Assembly: GCA_963798075.1 (NCBI GenBank)
Contig: CAWCRU010000029.1
Location: 62,001 to 126,000 of the forward strand
Source of the DNA: DATAOG01 sp963798075
GTDB lineage: Bacteria > Pseudomonadota > Alphaproteobacteria > Geminicoccales > Geminicoccaceae
Reading direction: 5' to 3'
Length of the DNA: 64,000 nucleotides
The position numbers and the translations under genes were made by a program. Below, piece by piece: positions 47,045 through 55,717 of this stretch. Under the pieces are notes generated by a model. The model searched no databases and was not told the origin of the DNA. It saw only the letters and a list, made by a program, of their open reading frames with translations. How positions within the stretch are numbered: the first letter of the stretch is position 1; each line of letters begins with the position of its first letter.

Positions 47045-48567
47045 CAACCTCTAACCTTGTTGCTACTGGCCGCCAGCCACGGCAGCGGATTGACCGGGCG
47101 GCCATTCCGCCTGAGCTCGACATGGAGCTCGCGCGGGCTGTCGGCATCGGCAGCCATGACCCCGACGATCTGGCCGGCCCGGACCTGATCGCCGACCTCG
47201 ACGTCAAGCTCGGCCAAGCCCCAAAGTAAGGTATGATATTCCGGTTGATGTTCAATGATCAAGAGCAAGCCATAGCTCCTGAACGGCGCCGCGAATACCA
47301 CGCGGCCATCTTCGGGGGCCGCTACCGCCTGGCCGGGCAGGGCCACGATCGCGATGTCCGGGTTGTGAGGGTCGCTGCTCTGGTCGCCGAACGGGTTCAC
47401 CACCTCGCCGGGAACCGGCATGATCGGCGCCGACGGGCGCGGCAGCCGAGCCACCGGAACCTGCGAGCCGACGTCGGCCAGCGGCGCCGGCTCGAGGAAC
47501 ACGACATCGAGCGGCGTGGCGCCGCCCGCGCCGCGGTATGCCGCCGCGGTCAGCCCGCCCTGGAGCCCCGCGCCGGCCGGCTTCGCGGGCGGCGGCAGCA
47601 GCGCCGCAAGCTCCGCGTGCGCGCTCAATTCCGGCTGCGTCAAGGCCGGCGACGGGGATGCCACTGCCACCAGCTGCGGCGAGCTCGGCTGGACCGCATG
47701 CACCCCAAAGGCCAGTCGAGAGGGCTCCGCCAACGCCCCCTGCACCGCCGCATCCGGTTCGATATTGCCGGTCGGTCGCATCGGCAGGTCGGCCCGCAAT
47801 GCCGGCTGGTCGGGCTTGGGCCCGGCCCGAACCACGTGGGCGACCTCGCTGCTGAGCACGGTCTGAGCGAGGCGCCGCTGCTCGCTGCTCAGCTCCTGCA
47901 CCTGCGCGTCCAGCCGCTCCAACCGGGCCACGACGACGCCGCGCCTCTGCTGCCGCTGTTCCCGCTCCCGCTGCAGGCGCTGCGCCTCCGCCATCAACAG
48001 CGGCGCCCGCCGCTCGATCTCCTGTTGCCGGGCAATGACCGGCTCGGGTCGCCGCTCCAGAGGGCCGAGACCGGCTTCGGCGCTCCGCAACCGTTGCAGC
48101 AGCAACGGGCTGATCGCCAGCATCCGCGCCCGGATGGTCGGATCGAGCTCGACCTGACGGCTGGTGCTCGCCAGATCGGCGAGCAGCCGCGCCGCCTGCT
48201 CGCGGCGCTCGCGGACCGCCGCGCTCTGCGCCAGGACCCGGGGCACCAGCCGGTCGAGCTGGCGCTCCAGGGTCAACTCCTGGTTGCGCTCGCTCCGAAG
48301 CGTCGCCCAGGTGCGCTCCCGCCGGGCCTGCAAGTCATCGATCTCGCGTTCCAGGCTGTTCGCCCGCCGTTCCAGCGCCGCTTGCAAGGCGCGCCGCCGG
48401 ACAAGCTGGTCGCGCACCTCGCCGAGCCGCGACAACTCACTGTCGAGGCCGTAACTGCCGCTGTCTTCCGAAGGCGCCAAGGTGGCCAGCAAGGAGTCCG
48501 GGACAGTCGTGACCGCCACCAAGAGCACGCCGCCCAGGAGGCCACCACGTAGCCTATGCCCGATCAT
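47044..48567 (-). CDS. envC: EnvC-like murein hydrolase activator
   Basis: A 507-residue periplasmic protein. An N-terminal signal (RLRGGLLGGVLLVAVTTVP) is followed by a long coiled coil (residues ~40-220, rich in Arg, Leu, Gln, Glu) and a C-terminal LytM/M23-like domain (VALPGQAVAAPEDGRVVFAA, YGLLLIIEHQPEYHTLLWGL, LHVELRRNGRPVNPLPWLA). The metal-binding His and Asp of active M23 proteases are not in place, as in EnvC, which activates amidases rather than cutting itself. ATG 48567 chosen; GTG 48591 is possible. Central Pro/Ala linker is longer than usual. Confidence 0.88.
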   Translation of the reverse strand: MIGHRLRGGLLGGVLLVAVTTVPDSLLATLAPSEDSGSYGLDSELSRLGEVRDQLVRRRALQAALERRANSLEREIDDLQARRERTWATLRSERNQELTLERQLDRLVPRVLAQSAAVRERREQAARLLADLASTSRQVELDPTIRARMLAISPLLLQRLRSAEAGLGPLERRPEPVIARQQEIERRAPLLMAEAQRLQREREQRQQRRGVVVARLERLDAQVQELSSEQRRLAQTVLSSEVAHVVRAGPKPDQPALRADLPMRPTGNIEPDAAVQGALAEPSRLAFGVHAVQPSSPQLVAVASPSPALTQPELSAHAELAALLPPPAKPAGAGLQGGLTAAAYRGAGGATPLDVVFLEPAPLADVGSQVPVARLPRPSAPIMPVPGEVVNPFGDQSSDPHNPDIAIVALPGQAVAAPEDGRVVFAAPFRSYGLLLIIEHQPEYHTLLWGLAELDVEVGDQVRAGQIVGVMAADADSPRELHVELRRNGRPVNPLPWLAASSNKVRG

Positions 48568-48760
48568 GGCACACCGCGACCTGAGCACCACCCATCCCCC
48601 AAAACCGAAGGATCAGCGCGCCGGGGTCGGCGCCGGGCTGTGGCCGTAGGGACACAGATGTTGCAGGGTCTGGCCACCTTGCTCCGCCCACCGATCCCAA
48701 GGGAGCCGGCCATCCCCGAGGCCACTCCCCAATTGTAGATTTCCAGGCACACCGGCGCTC

Positions 48761-48943
48761 TTAACCAGTCTTACCGCACCATAACGCATCGCCCGGGAGC
48801 CGGAAAGCGCGATCTCTCAGGAATAGAAATCTCCTTGCCACAGAAGATGTTAGCAGTTGCTCAGATTTTAGGTGAAAAAGCTCCGCTAGTCGCTTCACGA
48901 GTGCTGCATTTGCGCCACGCCCGCGCGCCGAGACGATGAGCAT
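48761..48943 (-). pseudogene. Possible DUF167/YggU-like fragment in an AT-richer patch
   Basis: A 60-residue frame: GRGANAALVKRLAELFHLKS followed by TSSVARRFLFLRD resembles the conserved core of DUF167 proteins (GKANxALIxLLAxxLxVPxSxVxIVSGxTSRxK). The N-terminal beta strand part of the family is missing and an unrelated tail follows, so it would be a remnant. Codons such as CTA, AAA, TCT and AGA are rare in neighbours, consistent with foreign or decayed DNA. Could be chance. Confidence 0.3.
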
Positions 48944-49150
48944 CGAGTAGCATCCCGACCCTTGCAGCCAACATTTTCTGGTCGAGGCGTTACCGGGATG
49001 CAACGCTGGCACCGACGATCGGTTCCGACCCTGGCCGCTGGCGCGACCGCAACCGCCGGCTGGGCTCGTCGCGATCAGCATGATCGAGCCCCGGGCGCCG
49101 CCCATGCCCTCCCGCCCGGTCTCGTGCTCGGCGATCGCATGGGTGGAGAA

Positions 49151-49169
49151 TTAACCATGCATTGGTTAA
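49151..49169. promoter_or_regulatory. 19-base dyad TTAACCA-N5-TGGTTAA
   Basis: Seven-base perfect arms around TGCAT, in AT-rich DNA in the long intergenic gap. The right-hand TTAA is also followed at seven bases by TCAA (TTAA-CTGATCG-TCAA), a one-mismatch CtrA-like arrangement. It may be an operator; the target is not clear because the nearest start codon (envC) is about 580 bases away. Confidence 0.4.
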
Positions 49170-49351
49170 CTGATCGTCAACGTCGCGGCCACCGAGCGTG
49201 GGGAAATCACATTGCTTGGCCGGCGCCCGCGCCGGGACGGACGATGGTTGCACGGGCGGCCTTGCCGCGACCGCGCACGGGCCGAATGGCCCGCGCTTAC
49301 GGGCCGGTCGGCGCTCAGTCCGGGCCGAGGTGGTCTGCAGCCACGAGCCGC

Positions 49352-50779
49352 TCAGCCGGCCTTGCCGTCGGTCGCCGGCACGGTCTCGTCAATCGGCTCC
49401 TTGCGCTCACGGTAGATGCTGATCGACTGCTTGGGTCGATCGATGTCGAGGGTCATCAGCAGATCGCCGATCACGGCCAGCACGCGATAGACCCCGAACA
49501 TCTGGGTGAACTGCGCGGTGGTGAGATCGGAGCGGGCGACAAACAGCTCGTTCTCCGCGTCCAGAAGATCGAGCAGGCTGCGCTGACCGAGGTCGAACTG
49601 CTGCGCGTAGACATCGCGGGTCGAGCGCTGCGCCTCGACCGCCGCGCGCAGCGATTCGACGCGCGCCTGCGCCGTGGTCAGGGCGTTGTCGGCGACCCTG
49701 GCTTCCCTCTCGGCGTCACGCTGGGCCTGAAGCAGCCTTTCGCGCGACTCCTTGACGCGCGAGAAGGCCTCGCGCTCGCGGGCGATGTCGGCGCCGCCGC
49801 GGAACAGGTTGTAGCGCACCACGAGCAGCGCCTGGGCATCGACGTCGCCGCCGCGGACACCGTCCAGGTTGTCGTTCGCGGCGGCGCCGACCTCCAGATC
49901 GAGCCGCGGATAGTAGCCCGAGCGCGAGCCCGTGAGCTCGGCCTTGGCGACGTCGATGTCGGCGTTCGCGATCTGGACCGTCGGGTTGTCGACGGCGGCC
50001 TTGGCGGCTGCGGCCTCCTGGCTCTCGGGCAAGGCCGCGATCGGCACCACGGGGTCCTCGAGGCTTTCCGCCCGCATCCCGACCACGCTGATGTAGCGCG
50101 CCTCGGCGTCGCGCAGATTGCCGACCGCGGTAGCCAGCGCCGTCTGCGCGGCGGCGATCCGGGCTTCGCTCTGATGGACGTCCGCAATCGAGCTCGCGCC
50201 CTGGGCCTCGAGTTGCCGGACCTTGCCTCCGAGTCGCTGGTGCTCGGCGAGGTTCTCGCGCGCCAGCTCGACCAGCACCTGGTTGCGCAGGACGTCGAGG
50301 TGAGCCTCGACCGCATCGAGGGCAACGAACTCGGCGGCTTCCTGGACCCGGTGCGCCGCGGAATCGATCCGCGACGTCTGCTTCGCGACCTCGCTCTGGG
50401 TCGCGAAGCCGTCGAAAAGCATCTGCGACAGGGTGATCTGGGATTCGTAGCGCATCAGCGTGGTCGACGAGTCGCCGCCGACCGGGCGCGTCGACCGGTT
50501 GCGCGTTCCCGGGCTGTTGGTGTACTCGGGTCCGGCCGCGCCGCGCAGGTCGATCGAGGGCAGATAGCCGGCGCGGGCCTGCCGCAGCTCCTGGTCGATC
50601 GCCTCGCGGTCTGCCGCCACCACGCCGACATCGGGGTTGGTCGCGAGTGACGCCCGCACGCTGTCCTCGAGCGTCTCGGCGCCGGCGGCGCCGACCGCCG
50701 CCAGCCAGACGACCGGCGCGACGGCGGCAATCAGGATGCGGGCGCTGATCGACAACGGGGCGTTCCCACGGATTCGCAT
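49352..50779 (-). CDS. TolC-family outer-membrane efflux protein of the type I secretion system
   Basis: A 475-residue protein with a signal peptide (ending GAAGA|ETL). LEDSVRASLATNPDVGVVAA opens the first helix pair, and VRYNLFRGGADIAREREAFS and RSLLDLLDAENELFVARSDL are typical of the TolC/AggA-LapE class. It forms the trimeric outer-membrane tunnel for the LapB/LapC pair encoded divergently next door. The shared 341-base gap suggests coordinated promoters. Confidence 0.9.
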   Translation of the reverse strand: MRIRGNAPLSISARILIAAVAPVVWLAAVGAAGAETLEDSVRASLATNPDVGVVAADREAIDQELRQARAGYLPSIDLRGAAGPEYTNSPGTRNRSTRPVGGDSSTTLMRYESQITLSQMLFDGFATQSEVAKQTSRIDSAAHRVQEAAEFVALDAVEAHLDVLRNQVLVELARENLAEHQRLGGKVRQLEAQGASSIADVHQSEARIAAAQTALATAVGNLRDAEARYISVVGMRAESLEDPVVPIAALPESQEAAAAKAAVDNPTVQIANADIDVAKAELTGSRSGYYPRLDLEVGAAANDNLDGVRGGDVDAQALLVVRYNLFRGGADIAREREAFSRVKESRERLLQAQRDAEREARVADNALTTAQARVESLRAAVEAQRSTRDVYAQQFDLGQRSLLDLLDAENELFVARSDLTTAQFTQMFGVYRVLAVIGDLLMTLDIDRPKQSISIYRERKEPIDETVPATDGKAG

Positions 50780-51120
50780 TCTGCTGACCCACCTGGCCTG
50801 AAGGAAGATCCGACAAAGCCGCAGGTTGATTGGGTTATTCTTAAGCTTGATAGATCTTGCCCCGGATGGCGTCAATTGCCTAGGCTTTCGTCCGGCCGCG
50901 ATCCCGCCGCGAACTTGGCCGCCGGCATCGGCGCCTGCATCGATTCGGCCGGGACTGCGAGGATTCCGGATCGGCGCTGTCCCTCGATATGCTGCAATGG
51001 CATTGTCTGCGGCGGCCGCATTGTGTACTGCAACGCCGGGCCCACGACCCGAGCGGCGCGGGCATGATCGGGTTCGCTCGGAAGTAGATCTTGCAACCGA
51101 AGTAGAAGCAGTTGTGATCC
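50780..51120. promoter_or_regulatory. Divergent promoter region between tolC-like and lapB-like genes
   Basis: 341 bases without a real gene. AT-rich segments lie next to tolC (around 50826-50856, TTATTCTTAAGCTTGATAG) and next to lapB. GAAGTAGA occurs at 51081 and 51099, 18 bases apart, just upstream of the lapB ATG, and could bind a regulator. No sigma-54 or CtrA motif seen. Confidence 0.45.
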
Positions 51121-53460
51121 ATGAGTAGCGCGGCCGCGAAGGACCCGAGTGACACGGCGCAACCGATCCGACGGGGGCCGACCGATCTGGCCGCGCCCGA
51201 GCCGTCAGCCGGGGTGACCGGCGAGCCGGCCCCCGGTTCGGCGCTCCCCTCACCCCTGGACACGCCGCGCCCGGCCCCGACGGCGCCGCCGGCCGACGAC
51301 GTCCCGGCCGCTGCGACCGGCTGGAATGTCGTGCCCAGGGCCGCGACCTTCGACGATCCCCTGCTGACCTGCCTGGTCGCGCTCACCCAGATGCTCGAGC
51401 GGCCGACCTCGGCCGAGGTGCTCAAAGCGGGCCTGCCGCTCGAGCACGGCCGCCTGACCCCGGATCTGGCGATCCGGGCCGCGGAGCGTGCCGGTCTCAG
51501 CGCCCGTCTGGTGCATCGCGCCCTGGCTCAGATCAGCGACTTCACCCTGCCCTGCATCCTCCTTCTGGAGGGGCGCGACGCCTGCCTCCTGGTCGAGCTC
51601 CTGGCCGGCGAGCGCGCCCGCGTCCTGATCCCGGAGACGGGTCGCGGCGCGGCCGAGCTGCCGCTCGCCGAGCTGGCCGGGCGCTACACCGGCTACGCCC
51701 TGTTCGCGCGGCCGGAGGTGCGCTTCGATCGGCGCGCCGAGCAGGTCGAGAGCATCCACGTCGGCAGCTGGTTCTGGGGCACGCTGGCGCAGGCCTGGCC
51801 GATCTATGCCGAGGTCATGCTGGCCGCGATGTTGATCAACATGTTCGCGCTCGCCAGCCCGCTCTTCATCATGAACGTCTACGACCGGGTGGTGCCCAAC
51901 AACGCGCTCGAGACGCTCTGGGTGCTGGCCGCCGGCGCGCTGACCGTGTTCCTGTTCGATTTCCTTTTGCGCAACCTGCGCGGCTACTTCATCGACAGTG
52001 CCGGCAAGATGGCCGACGTCAAGCTCGCCAGCCGGATCTTCGAGCATGTGCTGGGCATCCGCATGGCGGCGCGGCCGAGCTCCGCCGGCGCGTTCGCCAA
52101 CAATCTGCGCGAGTTCGAGAGCCTGCGCGACTTCTTTACCTCGGCGAGCCTCGTGACCCTGGTCGATCTGCCCTTCGTGCTGTTCTTCATCCTGATCGTA
52201 TGGTGGCTCGGCGGCCCGATCGCGATCGTGCCGGCAATCGCGGTGCCGCTGGTGATCGGGGTGGGCCTATGCCTGCAGGTGCCGCTCAACCGCGTGGTGC
52301 GCAAGACCTTCAAGGAGGCGGCCCAAAAGCATGGCGTGCTGGTCGAGAGCATCAGCGGCCTGGAGACGATCAAGAGCATCGGCGCCGAGGGCCGCATGCA
52401 GCGCAACTGGGAGCAGTTCGTGAGCGCGACGGCCCGCTCCGCGACGCGCGCGCGCTTCCTGTCGGCGTTCGTCGTCAATTTCTCGGCGTTCGCGCAGAAT
52501 CTGGTCACCGTCGGCGTGGTGATGTTCGGGGTCTACCGCATCGGCGAGGGCCTCATGACGGTCGGCGCCCTGGTCGCCTGCACCATCATCACCGGCCGCG
52601 GCATGGCGCCGCTCGCGCAGGTGGCCGGCATCCTGACCCGCTACCATCAGGCGCGGGCGGCGTACGACGCCCTCAGCCAGGTCATGGCGCTGCCGGTCGA
52701 GCGGCCGCGCCAGGCCCGCTTCCTGCACCGTCCCGAGCTGCGCGGCGAAATCGAGTTCAAGGATGTGACCTTCGGCTATCCGGGCCAGAAGTTCCCGGCG
52801 CTCGAGGGTGTCTCGTTCGTCATCAAGCCCGGCGAGCGGGTCGGCCTGATCGGCCGCATCGGCTCCGGCAAGACGACCATCGAAAAGCTGGTGCTCGGGC
52901 TGTACGCGCCCGACCGGGGGGCCGTGCTGGTCGACGGCACCGATCTGCGCCAGATCGATCCCGCGGATCTGCGCCGCAACATCGGCTGCGTGCTCCAGGA
53001 CGTGTTCCTGTTCCATGGCAGCGTGCGCGACAACATCACGCTCGGTGCGCCCTTCGCCGACGATCAGGCGGTGCTGCGGGCGGCGCAGATCGCGGGCGTC
53101 GAGGACTTCGTCGCCCGGCATCCGCAGGGCTTCGACCTCACCGTCGGCGAGCGCGGCGAGAGCCTGTCCGGCGGCCAGCGCCAGGCGGTCGCGATCGCCC
53201 GGGCGCTGCTCCTCGACCCGCCGATCCTGGTCCTCGACGAGCCGACCAGCGCCATGGACAACGGCGCCGAGAACCGGTTCAAGCAGCGTCTCGGCGAGGT
53301 TTTGGCCGGCAAGAGCCTGATGCTGGTGACCCATCGGGCCTCGGTGCTCTCGCTGGTCGAGCGGCTGATCGTGCTCGACGCCGGTCGGGTCGTCGCCGAC
53401 GGCCCGCGCGACGGCGTGCTCAAGGCGCTCGCCGCCGGCCGGATCCGGGCGCAGACCTGA
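51121..53460 (+). CDS. Type I secretion ABC transporter, LapB/RtxB-like
   Basis: A 779-residue exporter. A Pro/Ala-rich start, a C39-like domain (residues ~70-190, DPLLTCLVALTQMLERPTSA) without the catalytic cysteine motif, six membrane helices (~215-490, with FALASPLFIMNVYDRVVPNN) and an ATPase: GLIGRIGSGKTTIEKLVLGL, GERGESLSGGQRQAVAIARA, ILVLDEPTSAMD. This is the LapB/HlyB-type inner-membrane engine for large RTX adhesins. It is followed by its membrane fusion partner 10 bases on. No adhesin gene is in the window. Confidence 0.9.
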   Translation: MSSAAAKDPSDTAQPIRRGPTDLAAPEPSAGVTGEPAPGSALPSPLDTPRPAPTAPPADDVPAAATGWNVVPRAATFDDPLLTCLVALTQMLERPTSAEVLKAGLPLEHGRLTPDLAIRAAERAGLSARLVHRALAQISDFTLPCILLLEGRDACLLVELLAGERARVLIPETGRGAAELPLAELAGRYTGYALFARPEVRFDRRAEQVESIHVGSWFWGTLAQAWPIYAEVMLAAMLINMFALASPLFIMNVYDRVVPNNALETLWVLAAGALTVFLFDFLLRNLRGYFIDSAGKMADVKLASRIFEHVLGIRMAARPSSAGAFANNLREFESLRDFFTSASLVTLVDLPFVLFFILIVWWLGGPIAIVPAIAVPLVIGVGLCLQVPLNRVVRKTFKEAAQKHGVLVESISGLETIKSIGAEGRMQRNWEQFVSATARSATRARFLSAFVVNFSAFAQNLVTVGVVMFGVYRIGEGLMTVGALVACTIITGRGMAPLAQVAGILTRYHQARAAYDALSQVMALPVERPRQARFLHRPELRGEIEFKDVTFGYPGQKFPALEGVSFVIKPGERVGLIGRIGSGKTTIEKLVLGLYAPDRGAVLVDGTDLRQIDPADLRRNIGCVLQDVFLFHGSVRDNITLGAPFADDQAVLRAAQIAGVEDFVARHPQGFDLTVGERGESLSGGQRQAVAIARALLLDPPILVLDEPTSAMDNGAENRFKQRLGEVLAGKSLMLVTHRASVLSLVERLIVLDAGRVVADGPRDGVLKALAAGRIRAQT

Positions 53461-53470
53461 GGCAGGCGGC

Positions 53471-54850
53471 ATGGCGAGCCGGGAGGTCACGCTGCGCCCG
53501 AGCAAGACCGCGGTCGCGACCCGCGTCCGACCCCGGCTGCGCAAGGCCGACGCCGATTTCATCGTCGGCCGGGCCGGCGCCAGGCTTATGGCGCCGCGCG
53601 GCTTTACCCATCTGCTGCTGCTGATCATCGTGGCCTTCTTCGTCCTGTTCTTCACCTGGGCCAGCTGGGCGCGGCTCGACGAGGTGACGCGAGGCGAGGG
53701 CAAGGTGATCCCGTCCAGCCAGGTGCAGGTCGTGCAGAACCTCGAAGGCGGCATCGTCGCCGCGATCGACGTGCATGAGGGCGATGTCGTCGACCAAGGC
53801 CAGGTGCTGCTGCGGATCGACAATGTGCGCGCGGCGAGCGACCTGCGCGAGAACGGCAAGCGCTATCTCGCCCTGCTCGGCGCGATCGCCCGGCTGCGGG
53901 CCGAGGTCGACCGGACGCCGATCGCGTTTGCGCCCGAGGTCCTGGCGGACGCGGCCGAGGTCGCCGCCAACGAGCGCGCTCTCTACGCTGCGCGCCAGGC
54001 CGATCTGGAGTCGGAGCTCTCGATCCTGCGCAGCCAGGCGGAGCAGCGCGAGCAGGAGCTGACCGAGCTCAAGACCCGCATCGACCAGCTCGTCCGCTCG
54101 CAGGCGCTGGCCCAGGAGGAGCTCGACATCACGGCACCTCTGGCCGCGAACCGGGTGGTCTCCAAGATCGACTACCTGCGCCTGCAGCGCCAGGTCAACG
54201 ATCTGACCGGCGAGCTCGACGCCGCCCGCCTGTCGGTGCCGCGCGTGGAATCGGCGGTGCGCGAGGCGCAGCGCCGGATCGAGGAGCGCCAGCTCAACTT
54301 CCGCTCCGAGGCCCAGCGCGAACTCGCGACCGACCAGCCGGAGGCGACCGCGCTCGCCGAGGTGATCACCGCCGCCGCCGACCGGGTCAAGCGGACCGAC
54401 GTGCGCTCACCGGTCCGCGGCACGATCAAGCGTCTCCTGGTCACCACGGTCGGCGGCGTCATCCAGCCGGGCCAGAACCTCGTCGAGATCGTGCCGCTCG
54501 AGGACACCCTCCTGATCGAGGCCAAGGTCCGGCCGGCCGACATCGGTTTCCTGCATCCCGGCCAGTCGGCTCTGGTCAAGGTCACCGCCTACGACTTCTC
54601 GATCTATGGCGGCCTCAAGGGCGCGGTCGAGGACATCAGCGCCGACACGATCACCGACGACAAGGGCGAGAGCTTCTACCGGGTCCGCGTGCGCACCCAC
54701 GACAACGCCCTCAAGAAGGCGGGCGAGCCCTTGCCGATCACGCCCGGGATGACCGCTCAGGTCGATATCCTGACCGGCCAGAAGACTGTCATGGACTACC
54801 TCCTGAAGCCGATCCTGAAGGCCAAGCAGAGGGCGATGCGCGAGCGCTGA
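53471..54850 (+). CDS. Type I secretion membrane fusion protein, LapC/HlyD-like
   Basis: A 459-residue protein: one membrane helix (THLLLLIIVAFFVLFFTWAS), then a periplasmic beta-barrel and lipoyl part (QVVQNLEGGIVAAIDVHEGD), a long coiled coil (residues ~180-290), and the C-terminal VTTVGGVIQPGQNLVEIVPL block of HlyD/LapC. It links the LapB exporter to the TolC-like tunnel. Confidence 0.9.
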   Translation: MASREVTLRPSKTAVATRVRPRLRKADADFIVGRAGARLMAPRGFTHLLLLIIVAFFVLFFTWASWARLDEVTRGEGKVIPSSQVQVVQNLEGGIVAAIDVHEGDVVDQGQVLLRIDNVRAASDLRENGKRYLALLGAIARLRAEVDRTPIAFAPEVLADAAEVAANERALYAARQADLESELSILRSQAEQREQELTELKTRIDQLVRSQALAQEELDITAPLAANRVVSKIDYLRLQRQVNDLTGELDAARLSVPRVESAVREAQRRIEERQLNFRSEAQRELATDQPEATALAEVITAAADRVKRTDVRSPVRGTIKRLLVTTVGGVIQPGQNLVEIVPLEDTLLIEAKVRPADIGFLHPGQSALVKVTAYDFSIYGGLKGAVEDISADTITDDKGESFYRVRVRTHDNALKKAGEPLPITPGMTAQVDILTGQKTVMDYLLKPILKAKQRAMRER

Positions 54851-54881
54851 TCCGGGCGTCGGCGCACGGGCTTGGTTCCGG

Positions 54882-55583
54882 TCAGCGGCTGCCGACGCCG
54901 GGCGAGGACAGCCCGGTCGAGGTCGACGAGACCAGGGTATCGGTCGGCGGGACGTGGGCCCAGCGGGTCGTCTCGTTGACCGAATAGTAGGGGACGTACT
55001 GGCTCACCCGCTCCTGCGGCAGCACGGCCGTGGTCAGATTGTCGAGGATGTAGACCTGGCGGTCGAGATAGACCGCGAGCACGGCGTGCGGCAGATCCCG
55101 CACGACGTCGCGCAGCACCACCAGGCGCACGTCCTCGGCGCCAAAGCCAAGCTGGCGCAGGCTCACGTACTTGGCGATCGCATAGTCTTCGCAATCCCCC
55201 GAGCGGCTGAGGAACTCGAGCGGGGTCGCCCAATAGTCGCGCTGACCGTAGTTCTGCTCGTCGGTCTTGTACTGCCACTGGTTGAGGAACTGGTTGACCG
55301 CCTGGATCTGCTCGAACCGCGGGTGGCCGAGCTCGCTCTTGAGCAGGGCCTGCCAGGCGATCGCGCTGCGGCTCGGGCAAGCCTCGGTGGCGTCGGCGCA
55401 GGCCCGGTAAAGCGGGCGCTCGCGGGCGATCTGGCGCAGCACGTGCTGCCATTGCGGCAGGGCGGCCAGCGAATCGACCCTGAACTCGACGGTGCCGAAC
55501 AACTGCGTGGCGGTGGCCGCGGCCGCCGGGGTCATGCCGAGCAGCCCGCCCAGCACGGCCAATGCCTTCAAGGCAGTATTCAC
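54882..55583 (-). CDS. LapG-like periplasmic cysteine protease (BTLCP)
   Basis: A 233-residue transglutaminase-like protease with a signal peptide. Catalytic triad: Cys131 in SRSGDCEDYAIAKYVSL, His166 in DLPHAVLAVY and Asp181 in VYILDNLTT. LapG clips large adhesins from the outer membrane when c-di-GMP is low, when its inhibitor LapD releases it. Here the secretion genes are adjacent but no LapA-like adhesin or LapD is visible. Converges with the LapC-like gene, 31 bases apart. Confidence 0.9.
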   Translation of the reverse strand: MNTALKALAVLGGLLGMTPAAAATATQLFGTVEFRVDSLAALPQWQHVLRQIARERPLYRACADATEACPSRSAIAWQALLKSELGHPRFEQIQAVNQFLNQWQYKTDEQNYGQRDYWATPLEFLSRSGDCEDYAIAKYVSLRQLGFGAEDVRLVVLRDVVRDLPHAVLAVYLDRQVYILDNLTTAVLPQERVSQYVPYYSVNETTRWAHVPPTDTLVSSTSTGLSSPGVGSR

Positions 55584-55717
55584 GGATTCCCACTCCCTAC
55601 CTGAATTCTGGTGGTCGGACCTGAGGCGTTTGGTTGGTCCGAAGGGTAGGGAAGCGCGGTGAATGAACCGTTGCCCGGGCGCCGCGGCGGCCCGGCAACG
55701 TACTCGGGTAGGAAGCT

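Larger units (their letters stand above)
48568..49351. other. Long intergenic region upstream of envC, mostly non-coding
   Basis: 784 bases between the envC start and the tolC end. It holds the DUF167-like fragment, an AT-rich patch (48750-48960) that may be the envC promoter, and a dyad at 49151-49169. The reading frames drawn through the rest are GC artefacts without ribosome sites. Confidence 0.5.

Noticed and set aside
50826..51128. A 100-residue frame in the tolC/lapB gap
   Set aside because: No ribosome site or domain; the region has the AT-rich look of a divergent promoter.
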